Shown piece by piece: positions 21,976 to 33,728 of a DNA stretch of 64,000 bases (position 1 is the first letter of the stretch; each line of letters starts with the position of its first letter). The notes beneath the pieces are model-generated. The model saw only the letters and a list, made by a program, of their open reading frames with translations, ran no database searches and was not told the origin of the DNA. The DNA is from Lactifluus volemus (lineage: Eukaryota; Basidiomycota; Agaricomycetes; Russulales; Russulaceae). Location of the stretch: the NCBI GenBank assembly GCA_022376515.1, contig WTXI01000068.1, forward strand, positions 1-64,000, in the 5' to 3' direction. A program made the position numbers and the translations under genes.

Positions 21976-22740
21976 ACTCTGGATGATCAATCTCACAAGA
22001 GGAATCGATGGAAAGATCTGTTATGTCAGGGATGGACTTAACTGACTCGTCTAACTGTTCGATCTCCACCGCGACATCAGTAGAAGCTTGAGCCCGAGGC
22101 GTATCGGATGTTCCGTCATCGAGTGTTGTGCGTAGGTGCGGAATAGAGGTCCCCTGGGGCTGTGTGAGAGAAATAGACGTTGCAAAGTGGAATGAGGAAG
22201 TGGCTCAGGAACAGCGGTGACTTGACCAATCTGGAGAAGCTAACGACGACGCAGGAAGTGTGTCGCAGAAAGCGGGGCCCGAGCTTGAGAGCGGTTATAA
22301 TGGCATGTCAGGGACAATTCCGATATCTGCGATGTTATGAGGATCGGAGGTGATGGGGAAAAAGATGGGTCCGGGTGAATATGGACACTGCCAGTGGGAG
22401 ATGAGGGTCACGCTCTGAGTCGGAGGTGGGCGAGATAGTGGAACGCGTGAGTGGGACCTTGTGTTATCAAATTGAGTGAAGGTGGGTGGTTTCAACATTC
22501 ACGCGAGGGGACACGACAGTTCGGGTAGAATCTGAAACGACGTGCACCGATGACTCTGCTGCAAAATGTATGCGCATATGATCTGCGGTCAATGGAGGGA
22601 AGGATGGAAGTCATGCTGCAGCCCAGGAAGAGTATTTCATATGTCAAATCTGGAAATACATGATAAGCCATCTTAGGAGACTCAAATGGAAGAGTGAGCG
22701 AGTGATGTGGGTAAATCCGGCACGTAGAACGCTGTCACCG
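21976..22740 (-). pseudogene. Locus H': decayed 3' fragment of an H-type DUF6535 gene
   Basis: On the minus strand the sequence matches the Ser/Thr/Pro tail and the last part of the helical region of gene H (about 29627-30710), with many small gaps that break the frame. The very end is better preserved than in H: it reads DITDLSIDSSCEIDHPE and a TAG stop at 21978-21976, the ancestral end also seen in gene G (DHPE). Homology stops near 22740, where unrelated GC-rich sequence begins. Confidence 0.6.
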
Positions 22741-23759
22741 TCTTCTCATTCGCCTACTGGGGCTTTGGTCAAGTCTCGTGAATTTCGCGCTCGACAGGTG
22801 ATTCACCATTGTAACGCGTTGACTCACACTTGTCATGGCATGATTCACACGATTTTTGGCTCATGGACGCTGTGGTAAGCGGTCGACTTCGCAAGCGCCC
22901 CCTCGACTGGGGCGACCCTCCTTTCGCCCTCGAGCTTCTAACATAAAATCGGTTGACTCCCGCCTGACTTGGGTCGCGCCCCTCGAGTTGGGGCGACCAC
23001 GCTCGAATCAGGTGGGTTGTTTATTCGTATTTGCACCATGTTGACCTTTTCCTGCCTTCGCGTTGTCCTGCCTCGTCATCCTCCCCACGCGTGCATCGCC
23101 AGCCGCCGCCCCCTCTGTTAGTCGCGTCGTCTGTCGCCGAGCGCGGTCCTAGGTTCGTCGGGGTTTTTTTTTTTGGTTCTCAGGCTGACTTGTGTTATTT
23201 TCTTTCTCTCGCGTACCCCTACTGGCAATGCCTGCGGCATCGGCATCGCTATGCCATCAGGGCCCGTCGCTTGCCCTCGCGCGCGTTGTGCCCTTCTTTC
23301 TCTGCGTGCCGCATTTCCTCCAGCCGTTGTCTCTCGTGGCGTGTCGGGACATCCTCCTCCGCGTCCTCTGCCTCTGCCCCCTCCTCCTCTGCTTCCTCTG
23401 CCTCTGCCACCACCTCCGTGTCCATCGCACCCGCACCACGTCGATGTCCTTGGCGTCAGGATCGCGCCGGCGGCGCCGTTGCGACCGCCCGAGCGCCTGA
23501 CGCCTGCGACCGGCATGTGGCACGGCCTCTTCCCTTCTACTTCTTCCCCTGCTGCTTCCGGACTCGGACTCGGACTCGGACTTAACCTCTTCCTGAAACA
23601 GCACACGTAAAAGGACCGGCAGAATGAACCCCCAAAGACTCCACGCCCTGACGGAAAACTCATAGCGGACACTAGCATCAACCAGCCGCAGGAAGGACCT
23701 CCCAGCACGATCACCGTACCACCAAGCGGAAGCCCTAGCCCTGATACGGACGATCTCTT
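22741..23759. other. GC-rich gene-free stretch
   Basis: Long frames on both strands (for example reverse 23118-23837) are products of high GC and simple codons such as runs of Ser/Arg/Pro, not of a recognisable protein. Positions 22890-23010 contain repeated GGGGCGACC phrases. Positions 23430-23590 match the 139-bp unit found in tandem at 55064-55735. I see no gene. Confidence 0.45.
23430..23590 (-). repeat. Single inverted copy of the 139-bp repeat unit
   Basis: Phrases GGCGTCAGGATCGCGCCGG, GGCGCCGTTGCGACCGCC and GCGACCGGCATGTGGCACGG are the reverse complement of the unit repeated at 55064-55735. It shows that this repeat is dispersed. Confidence 0.65.
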
Positions 23760-24740
23760 AGGAGCAGAGGCTTCAACGGATGGGACACCAGAGGCGTTTG
23801 GAATCCAGTCTCCCTTCAAGCCTATTCTCATCCTCATCTCACACTATCCCACTATCATTTCCACACCTAAGCCCACTAGTCCCGAATCCCGGCACTTTGA
23901 GCATCACGGAGCCCTGAATTCCGTGTCCAACGATCTTAGCACCAGCTTTACCACTAGCAACACTAGCGCCGTTGGCACCAGTCCCACCACTCAACTCTGC
24001 ACCCATTCCGATGGCCACGAGACCAGGAGCAGCCACAGCAGGAAGCAGAGAGACATTCGGGGGATGAAAGGAGCAAAATCCGAGGAAATTCCTCCGGAGC
24101 TTGCAACTCTAGATGCTCCCGGCGAGCGGGATTACGGCACCAGACGCAAAGGCAGAATTCTTCATGTTGTGCCTCGATGTTGACTGCCCCGTGGATGATT
24201 GGTACCAAACACTCGACCCGGTCATACGCACAGACTGGGATCTACTGGCGCCAGAGTTCGTGAGGGAATGGGCCCAGCTAGCAGCTAGGTCGGCCATAGA
24301 AAAAACGGCGGAGCTACTTAACCACAAGCTCAAGCCCGAGGACGTTGGAACCATAGTCCTGTTCAGGGGAGCCAAGCAGCACGCGCATATATATCTTGGG
24401 CACACGAAATGATGGTCAGGGTACGAGACTGTGGCCTCGAAAGTAGGGTGGAGTACATCCACCAGGTGAGAAGCGAACTCCCAAGCTCAATCATAAACAG
24501 CATAGACCGAGCTTACACGAATTGGAGCACATTCATAGAAGCGGTGATGGCGATCGACATAATCCGGCTCAAGGAGCGTGTGGAGCTCAGCAAGGTCATA
24601 GAGATGATGGTCGCCCTGATCGAAGAACTCAAAGCCGACTTCCAGTGGCAGGAGCGCAACCGCCACGGTACAAGCAAGCAGCAACCGGCCGCGGACTGGC
24701 ACTCGGGCTGGCTAGATGGTAGTACGGTACTCCGTTCCTG
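23760..24740 (+). mobile_element. Gag-like retrotransposon remnant, copy 2
   Basis: This is a duplicate of 16217-17174. Frames read VDDWYQTLDPVIRTDWDLLA and EFVREWAQLAARSAIEKTAE, then, after a two-base insertion in an AT run near 24387 (CATATATATC against CATATAGCC in copy 1), MVRVRDCGLESRVEYIHQV. Copies 1 and 2 carry different lesions: copy 1 is broken after REWAQ and copy 2 is open there. Neither can make a whole Gag. Confidence 0.6.
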
Positions 24741-25237
24741 AGGGAGGCTGATTCGGTTGAAAAAGGAGATACATCATCATTTTCCGAGTCCAATATCATC
24801 GTGACTTATTTAGCGTATCACAACTACTCAAAGTACCTGAATGCGGAACATTTCGATCGGACTTCACGTTGTTATACCCGGACGTGTCGATATATACAAT
24901 GATACTACTGATTCTTTGGAGAGGACAGTCACGATGTACTATTTACCTGAACGCAGAAAAGAAGTACAGAACGAAAAGCCAAGACCTAACTAGGGGGGAA
25001 ATCGTGTAAAAAGAAACCAGTACAGTAGCAAAAGAGGGCCATGGCGAAAACACAGAGATAAATGACAAGGGAGAAACTTGGAAGGACAGAGCTCTGGATC
25101 GAGCTGCAGTTATTGGACCACGTACCGACTCCAGCATACTGTGAGAACGTCGACCAGTTAGAATCTGCTTTGACATGACTCTGAGACGTAAAGAACCTAC
25201 TAGTATAGCCTTGCCAGAGACCACATCACTTTCGCCT
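24741..25237. other. Conserved 3' flank of gene G
   Basis: Almost identical to 17175-17680, apart from a few small gaps. It probably contains the 3' untranslated region of gene G. No coding region is seen. Confidence 0.5.
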
Positions 25238-27848
25238 CTACTCTGGGTGGTCTACTTCACCAGGGGAGGATGCTGTGTCAAGGGAATGGCGTGAAACATC
25301 TATCGTTATGTCGGGGACAGACATGGCCGACTCGTGTGACCGTTCAGGCAGTGGGATCTCCACATTTATAGCCTGAGGCCCATGACCATTGTCGGCTGTT
25401 CCGCGATTCAATGTGGTGTCTGGGTGAGAGATAGTGGTCATCGTTGAGGTTGGGGGAAGTTGGGAATTGGTCACGTGATCAAACTGGAGAGCTAAAGACG
25501 ACTGAGGAATTGCAGGAAGAGTGTCGTTAAGAGCTGGGCCTGATAATGGAATGTGTGGCGCAATTCGGATATCTGCGTTAGCTTGCGGATCGGGTGCATG
25601 GCTAGATGGCGGGGTAAACGATGAGGGAGGGGCAAAAGTCAACACCGCCAGGGTGGAATGAGGGTCCGACTCTAAGTTTGAAGTGGGAAAGAAGGTAGGA
25701 GGTGTGTCGGTAGGACCTTGTGTTACTCGGTCGAGTGAAGTAGCAGTAGAGTGCGTGGTTTCAACATTGACGGAGGGAGGAGAGTGGTGGGAGAACTCGA
25801 CTGTTGGGGCGACATCAAGGACATCATGAAGCGATAATTCTGCAGACTGTATGCGGCCAGGATCTGCGGTCAATGAAGGAGAAGGAGTAATCGTGTTGAG
25901 AACGGGCGGATCGGGAGGGTGCGGACAGGGTGAGGTGTTCGTGGGATCTGTGATGTCGCCTGTTACACTGTGGGTGTGATGACCAGGGATATTGCACAGT
26001 GGGTACGAAAATGGTTCGCGCAGAATACGATAATCGTCTGTGGACGCATCGAAGGCGGTCGGGGCAGCATCGGTGCCTTGATGTAACGAGATATAAAGTT
26101 GCCGAATGGGGCGGAGAATATAAGTAGCAATGTAATCAGATCTGCGATTATGCGCTTCTCGAGTGATTTCATTCCACAAAGCACAGAAGTCATGCTGTAC
26201 TCTGGGAAGAGTATTTTCAATGTCGAGTTTCGAAACGTGTTGCAGAATTAACCTCACGCTATAATATAGCTTTGAATTATCGTGATTTTGGAGAAACAAG
26301 GGGAACACCCGACGAGTGATGTGAATCAAGTTGGCAAGTAGAACAGTGTCACCATGTGTGAGGTAATCTTGAAGCACTTCTTTTGATATGCCTAGTTGAT
26401 CCTCAACGAGTGCCATCCATCGGCTATGCCGCTCCTGGGCTGGCACACTTGCAATGACGCTAGAAATTATCCCTTGAGAACAGAACCCTTTGTCACCGCT
26501 GCTTCTCAGAGATGGCCAGATATCAGCAGATCGCAACAAATCTGCGCCACGATCTAAAATGCAAGCGAGAATGTTCGTAGTGGCCCAGGAGAGGTGTGCT
26601 GCATCGACGGCCTTCGCGCAGATCATGACCTGCCTTTTCTTGTCTTCTTTCAAGACCAAACTAGATGAAAAGATACGGTCAAGGAATCCATAAAGTGCCG
26701 ATGCCATTGGATCGTCCATTTTGGCGAAAACGCGTTCGAGGTTAGAGACGACGGGCGAGCTACAGAATCCAGGAATGGCTTTGAAGAACTGTTCAAGTTC
26801 CTTATCTTTTTCCAGAGCGTCGATTGTCCATGTCAGGATACGGTTGTTGATCTCCACCGACGATCTCGAGCCAATTCTTTGGATCTTCTCCGTTAGGCTC
26901 ACAAAGTTTAGCCACCACCACGTGCGATAGCGAACCGAGGCAACAACAACGTCGATGAGGTGATGGAAGGGCCACACTGATGAAGAAAGTGGTGAATAAT
27001 AGGGGCTATCGCGCCAGAAGATTGGCATCAGCGTGATGCATCCATATACACATCCTGCAAGCCCGACCCACGAAACAACCACACTGTACACAGTATGGTT
27101 GATGTTATGCAGATAAATGACCAATCCAGAGAAGAACAAGAACAGAGACAGGTGTAGTAAAGCTGGCAGCGCTTCGACCGACCAAGGCAAGTGAAATTTG
27201 TCCACACCATTAGCAAGGAATGCGCGGATTGATGCTCGCTTGTGTGGACTGTATCGTGCCGGTTGTGTGATTGTCACGTATCGACGCGCCCATTGCTGTA
27301 ACATCGTTGCCAGGAGCGCGCATGTGAGACTGATCACCAAACTGAGGAACCAGAGTGAGTTGACCAAGACTGCTGATTTCGGAGGAGAGAAGGGAGGGGG
27401 CTGAGATGGAGTGGCACTGGCAAGGATCGATGCACGAGATACATTCGGGTCAGCGAGAAGTTGATAGATGTTCCCGAGGTAGAAGGCGGAGGTATCTTGT
27501 GAATTTGGCTTGAGGTCTTGAACAGAGACGGCGAGCAATGCGGCGAGTGAAGCAGAGAATAAACCGGTCTACGATATTTACGTTCGTCAATGCGCTCCAA
27601 CGTAGAGCTGATGTATTGTCTCACGAAGAGTAGGATGCCATCGGCGTCCTTTTGCCAACGTTGGGCCATTTTTTCATCTTCTTGCTCTGTCATCTTAATG
27701 TACATATGATAGAGGGGCCCCGAGCTATCTGAAAAGTTGGCCGGGGATTGGTCTTGCCCTGACCGAGGGACCTCACGAGGGTTAGCTATAGGGCAGGAAG
27801 ACGTTGGTAATGATAAAGCGGGATGACGAATAACATACTGGTGTCCAT
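25238..27848 (-). CDS. Gene G: WW-less DUF6535 membrane protein with Ser/Thr/Pro tail
   Basis: The minus-strand exons are 27848-27839 (ATGGACACC plus one base), 27785-27625 and 27568-25238, giving about 833 residues. The splice phases agree, but the 10-nt first exon is tentative; the alternative start is the Met of MYIKMTEQE at 27705. Exon 2 reads NFSDSSGPLYHMYIKMTEQE and [11 protein letters not shown]. Exon 3 starts TGLFSASLAALLAVSVQDLK, then about four membrane segments (for example LWFLSLVISLTCALLATML and LLHLSLFLFFSGLVIYL) and the helical region with GLCSQ/GFCSQ in place of GLCAQ. The last 270 or so residues are Ser/Thr/Pro-rich and disordered, ending DHPE. No WW domain is present. It is the intact sister of locus F. 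Confidence 0.8.
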
Positions 27849-27974
27849 TCTCTGCTCCGGTAATGCTGGTGGTGGCTTCGGGAGTTAGCTACTAGTACGA
27901 CTGTAGTCGGATGTCAGGCTGTTCTGGGTGATAAAAGGCAGACAAATAAGCTCACGCCGCCCCTCACACAGATG

Positions 27975-28640
27975 ATGAGGTGGCAATGCCCCACGCCCCG
28001 ACCCCAACACGATTTGCGGAGTCTTAAACACAGACCTCGCGGCCTCCTCACCCCCTCAACCTCCCCTACTGCTGTCAAGTGGATAGCGAAAGGCAACCTC
28101 GTTGTCTTTGGGGGCCCCCATGGGACCCTTGCCACCCTGCAAGCCTCATGTCACGTATCCTCTCCCGCTACCTTGCTCTTCCGCCTCCTCCCCCCTCCCC
28201 ACCCCCTGCCCTAATGTCAAGTGGTCCCGGGTCGTCCCAACTGGAGTCTCCCCATCATCTGGTGCCGTGTCCCTGGATGAGTGTCATCGGGCCCTTGTTG
28301 CCCTCAACCCTGCTTATGCCTCCCTCCCGATCACCCTTTGCCCCTCATGGGTTTGTTCCCCTCCTCTTACTCCGCTAGTGCTGTCTCCTCCCTCGTGTTT
28401 GCCTTCAAGGACCTAGATGGTTCTAGCCTCTTTCTCTTTTGGGCTTGTGGTGTTGTGAAGAAATGGAAGCAGAAGCCCCCTCTCCCTCCCAACAGGCACT
28501 CCCACCCCCTCCTAGTTCTGGGTTTGTCATCTGGGCCTCAGCCCGGTCTTCCGTGCCCGCCCCCCCTCCTCTTTCCAACACTGATATGCTACCCTCCTTT
28601 TATTCACACCTCTTATTTTTTCGGTCACTATAACAGCTGC
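27975..28640 (+). mobile_element. LINE ORF1-like remnant
   Basis: In several frames the translation reads VKWIAKGNLVVFGGP, DECHRALVALNPAYASLPIT, FAFKDLDGSS and KKWKQKPP. In my recollection this order of blocks is typical of ORF1 of basidiomycete LINE retrotransposons. Frames are broken repeatedly, and no endonuclease or reverse transcriptase is seen. It lies upstream of gene G. Confidence 0.5.
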
Positions 28641-29626
28641 CTTCTCATTTTGTGGGTTTAGGGGTGGGTTCAGACATTGCTGGTAGCTCTCCATTGTTCA
28701 GTGCGGTCAAGACAGTGCACACCATCCCGGGTTGATGTGGTAAGTCCTGCACCAGTCTTGGGGATGATGCCACGATCCAGGTGCGTCGTCACAGGTGTCC
28801 ACAGCACAAACTGTCCTGATCCTCATTATGAGTACCCGGAGCCCCATGTGTCATTCACGCCCCGGCGGAGAGCCCCTCTTTACTTTTGACTATTGACAAT
28901 CAATATTGTGAGGGGGTGATGCTGTTGTATGACGACCTTGTAAAGTCTCAATTGCTCTACTAGTAATATTCAACGCCATATTCAGAATCGGGGCGAGCGA
29001 GTCCGTTGGAGATGCGGTCCGAGTCTGTCCCGCTTGATTCAAGCCGCTATTGTCGTCAGCACGTGGCGGCGTTGCACGCCACGCTTACCACGCTTACTGT
29101 AAGTGGACTTGCCGTGATTGCCTCACGAGTGGCGGACGAAGCGGAAAGGCGACATTGTACTTTGCTAGGTGGTACTCCTACTTTTTGATGATACCTTGAC
29201 TTAAGGTTGTATTTAGTAGGGTATCACAGCAATATCTAGGCTGCTCGTCTTTGAATGCGGATCTTTAGATCGGACGTTTCCGACGCAGACGTGAGTACAC
29301 AAAACTCAACCTCGCTGTCGAAATAGAAAATCCTCTGAAGGTTGAACATTCCATCATACGAGATCCAGAAAGGAGACAGGACGAAGGGTCAAGACTTGAT
29401 GAGCAGAGAAATTTGTGTAAAAACAAAATGGCGAAAACATGGTGATAGATGATAACGAAATAAGAACGGAGATCTGGATCGATTCTTCTGTCGAACCGTG
29501 TACCGACTCCAGCATACAGTGTGCATTTAAGCTCGTCGACCTGGTAGAAGCAGTCAGAATCAGCGTTGACATGCCTTTCAAACATAAAGATGATCACACC
29601 AGAGGAATCGAGGGAAAGATCTGTTG
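28641..29626. other. Gene-free stretch; 3' flank of gene H
   Basis: Positions 28735-29580 repeat 21150-21960, so this block was duplicated together with the 3' end of H-type genes. Positions 29220-29580 resemble the 3' flanks of F and G. No gene is supported. Confidence 0.45.
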
Positions 29627-32325
29627 TTATGCAGGGACGGACATAGCTGACTCGTGTGACTGTTCGATCTCCACCGCGACATCAGTAGGAGTTTGAACAC
29701 GAGGCCTATGATCATCATCGAATGTCCCGTCATTGAGTGTCGTGCGTAGGTGCGGAGTAGTCCCCTGGGACTGTGTGAGAGAAATAGACGTTGCAAAGGT
29801 GGAAGGAGGAAGAGGTTCAGGAGCAGCGGTGACTTGGCCAATCTGGAATTCAGGAGAAGTTAACGACGATGCAGGAAGAGTGTCGCTGAAAGCGGGGCCG
29901 GAGCTTGAGAGTGATGATAATGGCATGTCAGAGACAATCCCGATATCTACGATGTTATGTGGATCGGAGATATTGCTACGTGATGGTGCAAAGGATGGGT
30001 CCGGGGTGAATATCGACACTGCGGGGGCGGGAAGAGGGTACGGCTCTGAGTTGGAAGTTGGCGAGATGGTGGGAGCTGTGTCAGTGGGACCTTGCGTTAT
30101 TAGGTCAAGTGAAGTGGAAGCGGGGTGACTAGTTTCAACGTTGACGCGGGGGGAGGACTCAAAGGTTAGGGTAGCATCACGTAGCGATGATTCTCCGAGA
30201 AAATGTACGCGGCCATGATCTTCTGTCGATGACGGGAAGGACAATACGACAGGCTCGGTGGAAGGGGTCAAGATGGCGTCGGGAGGGTCTGGAGGGGGTG
30301 AGGTGATCGTGAGAGGATGAGTAGTCGAGCTGTCAGAGTGATGACCTGGGATATTGCACAGTGGGTATGACAATGGGTCGCACAGAACAGGGTCACGATC
30401 TAGTGTGGAAGCATCGAAGGCGGTCGGGCCAGCATCGGTGCCTTTATGTAATGCGATATAATGATGCCGAATACGGCTGAGAATGAGAATGGAAATTCTC
30501 CGAGATCCACGATTGCGCGCTTCTCGAGTGATTTCGTTCCACAAAGCACAGAAGCCGTGCTGTAGTCCAGGAAGAGTATTTTGAATGTCGAATTTGGAAA
30601 TGCATGACAGGATGTCCGTTAGGTGATAAGCGTGATACTCAACCTCGATACACAAGGGGAGGAGTGGGCGAGTGATGTAGATCAAGTTGGCAAGTAAAAC
30701 GCTGTCACCATTTGCAAGGTAATTTTGAAAATCTTCTTCTGATACACCAAGTTGATCCTTGGCTAGTGCCTCCCAACGCTCATCGCGTTCCGACACGCTT
30801 GCAACGACGCAAGCAATTATCCCTTGAGAACATAAACCAGGAACATGGCCACCACTAGTACTTCTCAGAGATTGCCAAATGTCAACCGATCGCAACAGAT
30901 CCACTCCGTAACTAAAAACGTTCGCGAGGGTAGACATGGTGGTAAGGGAGAGATGTGCCGCATCGGTAGCCTTCGCGCAGATCATGACTCGCCTTTTCTT
31001 GTCTTCTTCCAAGATCAAACTAGATGTCAAAGTACGGTAAAGGAATCTATCGAATACCCACAACAACCTCAGGTCCACTTCGTCGAAAATGAGTTTGAAG
31101 TCGTCGACAAGGTCCGAGCCACAGAAGCCAGGGATGGCTTCGAAGAATTCTTCAAGCTCTTTATCTTCCTCCAGGGCCTCAATTATCCATGTAAGGATCC
31201 GACTATTCATTTCCACCGACAATATTGACCCAGTTTCTTGCACGGTCTTCGTCATACCTTCGTGGAATCGTTCTTCATAAATATACCACGGGAGATTGGG
31301 CATAAAACCGAAGCCGCGATATCGAAGAAACGAAAAAGTGTTGGAGACTGCATATTGGGTGCCAGTATAGAGGAACCACGCTGACGAAGAAAGTGATGCA
31401 TAGTAAGGGCTATCGTGCCAGAAGATTGGCATCAACGTGATGCATCCATATACACCTCCTGCAAGCCCGACCCACCAAACAACCACACTGAACACAGTAT
31501 GGTTGATGTTGAACAGATAGATGGCCAGTCCGATGAAGAATAGAAACAACGCCAGGTGTAGCAGAGTGGGCAGCGCTTCGACCGACCATGGAAGATGGAA
31601 CTTTTCCACTCCATTGGCAAAGAATGCACGGATCGGTGCTCGCTTATGGGGACTGTATCGCGGTGGTTGTGTGATTGTAACGTATCGACGAGCCCACTGT
31701 TGTAACAATGTAGCCAGTAAGGCACATGTGAGACTGATGATCAAACTGAGGGACCAGAGCGAGTTGACCCAAATTGTTGAATTCGAAGGAGAGAAGGGGG
31801 GTGGTTGAACTGGACTGGAAAGGGTCGATGCACGAGATACGTTTGGATCGGCGAGGAGCTGATAAATGTTTGCGAGGTAGAAGGCGGAGGTATCCTGTGA
31901 ATTTAGCTTTAGGTCTTGAATGGAGACAGTGAGCAATGCAGCAAGTGCGGCAGAGAATAAACCGGTCTACAATATGGTTGGTTAGTTGATGCATCCTAGC
32001 TTGGAGAGTGATATAACGACTTACGAAAATGAGAATTCCGTCAGCATCCTTTTGCCAGCGATGGGCCATTTTGTTGTCTTCTTCTTCTGTCATCTTAATG
32101 TACATATTAAAGAGGGGCCCTGAGCTATCAGAGAAGTTGGCCTGTCCTTGGGAGGATTGATTTTGCGCTAGCTGAGGAACGGAACGGGGGCCACCTATAA
32201 TAAAGGAGAATGACCTCAACGATGATTTATGATCGAAGTTGAGTAGTGGATAACATACTCATACCTATCCCCTCTCCGAATATAGTGCCCATGTTGATGG
32301 GTCCTGAAGGTGCTGCTTCGGACAT
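29627..32325 (-). CDS. Gene H: WW-less DUF6535 membrane protein with Ser/Thr/Pro tail
   Basis: The minus-strand exons are 32325-32265 (MSEAAPSGPINMGTIFGEGI; a donor six bases further is equally possible), 32194-32025 and 31966-29627, giving about 856 residues. Exon 2 reads NFSDSSGPLFNMYIKMTEEE and [11 protein letters not shown]. Exon 3 has the membrane segments LWSLSLIISLTCALLATLL and LLHLALFLFFIGLAIYLFNI, then the helical region and a long disordered tail. Relative to H' and G, one base is missing near 29631, so the protein ends MSVPA instead of the ancestral DHPE end; this trims only the last few residues. It is divergent from gene I across a region interrupted by a LINE-like insertion. Confidence 0.8.
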
Positions 32326-32458
32326 CGAGATGCTAGTACAAAGGTTATGAGGAGCGGTGTGCAAGTTGAGGTCTCGCGCTACTACTGTTACGTCGTGGGA
32401 AAATTGGGCGTCATTTCAACTGTAGGGCCCGGTAAGCCGGGGGGGACTTGCACGTGTA

Positions 32459-32471
32459 ACTTAGCAGTGGC
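32459..32471 (+). repeat. Left target-site duplication of the LINE-like insertion
   Basis: ACTTAGCAGTGGC is repeated at 33632-33644, directly after a poly-A run. The uninterrupted form (ACTTAGTAGTGGCTCAG) is seen before gene D. Confidence 0.75.
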
Positions 32472-33632
32472 GTGACCACCCGTACACTGATGACGAACCC
32501 CCCAACCAACAATCCCAGAAGAGTACACACCGCACCCAAACAAACCATACACTCGATCCGAGCCTATGCCGCAGCTGTCACCACCTCAGTCAACCCCACC
32601 TCCCCCACGCAGAAAGCACATGGAGACGCTTCAGCAATGATAATTAGCGACCTTTGTTCACAATCGATAACTCAAGCTCCTAACCACTTCACGCTTAAAG
32701 CTTAAAGCCTAAAGACGGGACACCCTTCCAGACTGTTAATATCTAGGTAATAGGGATTATGACACTGTACTTTATGACTCCCAAATGAAAGGCCCGATGA
32801 GACAACATATGAGCTATAAGCTACGCATAATGGGAACCCCGCATACGACACCAACCAGATCATCGCGCTGCCCAAGAACCCACTATGCTTGACCACCGGC
32901 AACTGTGCAACAGTGATCTAGGAGTCTAGATGAGTTGCAGCACAAAAATATACAGTCTCTTCCGGGCCCTACCACCTTCGAGCAAATCAATCTTTTCACA
33001 AACAAAAGAGAGGTTAGACTGGAGCGCACCTGATCTTCTTGGTGACCACGGCCATGACCAGTTAGCAGGCCACCGCAGAGAGAAAAACGGTGGCCAACAT
33101 GGAACACGAGTGCAAAAATCGCTCATCAACTGGCTAGTTACCAAGGCTCTACCCGAACCAAACGCGGAGCCACTCACCTCCCGAGACCCACCTAACATGG
33201 GTCCTACAATGCGAGAGGGCCATACTAAACATCCACCACACTCGCCCCGACATCGAGACACGATGGAAGAAGATCATAAACAAAAGGCCTGCCGATGACA
33301 AGATAGCGGCGACGAAAATCTTGAGAACGAAATCAGCGATCACAATGGGTAAAAATAACCTGGGAAAATGCCCTTAAAAAGAAATTCCAGGAACTCCATC
33401 CAGATTGGATCACTCGAGACGAGGTTTTTTAGTGGGTAGTAAACGCGGCAAACCCGCCTCCTGAGCCCCACACTATCCCACATCCGGGATGTGCGTAAAC
33501 GCATTTTTTATCCTCCCTCCGAGTCCGGACCCTAGTGGTCCGCTTCAGCGCATTAGGTTAGAGCTGTTAGGTAACATCGATTACTATCTTCTTCTACCTA
33601 ATACATCGCTTCGCAAAAAAAAAAAAAAAAAA
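32472..33632 (+). mobile_element. LINE-like insertion with poly-A tail in the gene I promoter
   Basis: The segment ends with 18 A residues (33615-33632) and is bounded by the 13-bp direct repeat ACTTAGCAGTGGC. Removing it joins CACGTGTAACTTAGCAGTGG to CTCAGG, exactly as in the gene D upstream region. An Ala/Thr/Pro-rich start (YAAAVTTSVNPTSPTQKAHG) resembles LINE ORF1 beginnings; the rest has no intact endonuclease or reverse transcriptase, so it is internally deleted or a non-autonomous relative. It inserted in the sense direction relative to gene I. Confidence 0.75.
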
Positions 33633-33644
33633 CTTAGCAGTGGC
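33632..33644 (+). repeat. Right target-site duplication of the LINE-like insertion
   Basis: This is the second copy of ACTTAGCAGTGGC, immediately after the poly-A run. The first A may belong to either the tail or the duplication. Confidence 0.75.
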
Positions 33645-33663
33645 TCAGGCCTCAGGCTAGATG

Positions 33664-33703
33664 CTGTCCTGGTTATCAGGAATGGCGTCTAGATTCTCAC
33701 GTA
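33664..33703 (+). promoter_or_regulatory. Conserved proximal upstream motif of gene I
   Basis: TGTCCTGGTTATCAGGAATG and GCGTCTAGATTCTCACGTAT, ending 25 bp before the start codon, as in D and E. The LINE-like insertion stops about 20 bp short of it, so the proximal motif is intact. Confidence 0.45.
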
Positions 33704-33728
33704 TGAGCCCCCCTAACACGATTCTCCA

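Noticed and set aside
23118..23837. Long reverse open frame of 239 codons
   Set aside because: GC-rich sequence with a copy of the 139-bp repeat; several frames on both strands are open at once and the translation is Arg/Ser/Gly-rich without any domain.
32472..33300. Intact LINE ORF1 or reverse transcriptase inside the insertion
   Set aside because: Only a short Ala/Thr/Pro-rich start is readable; no YxDD or endonuclease motif found in any frame.
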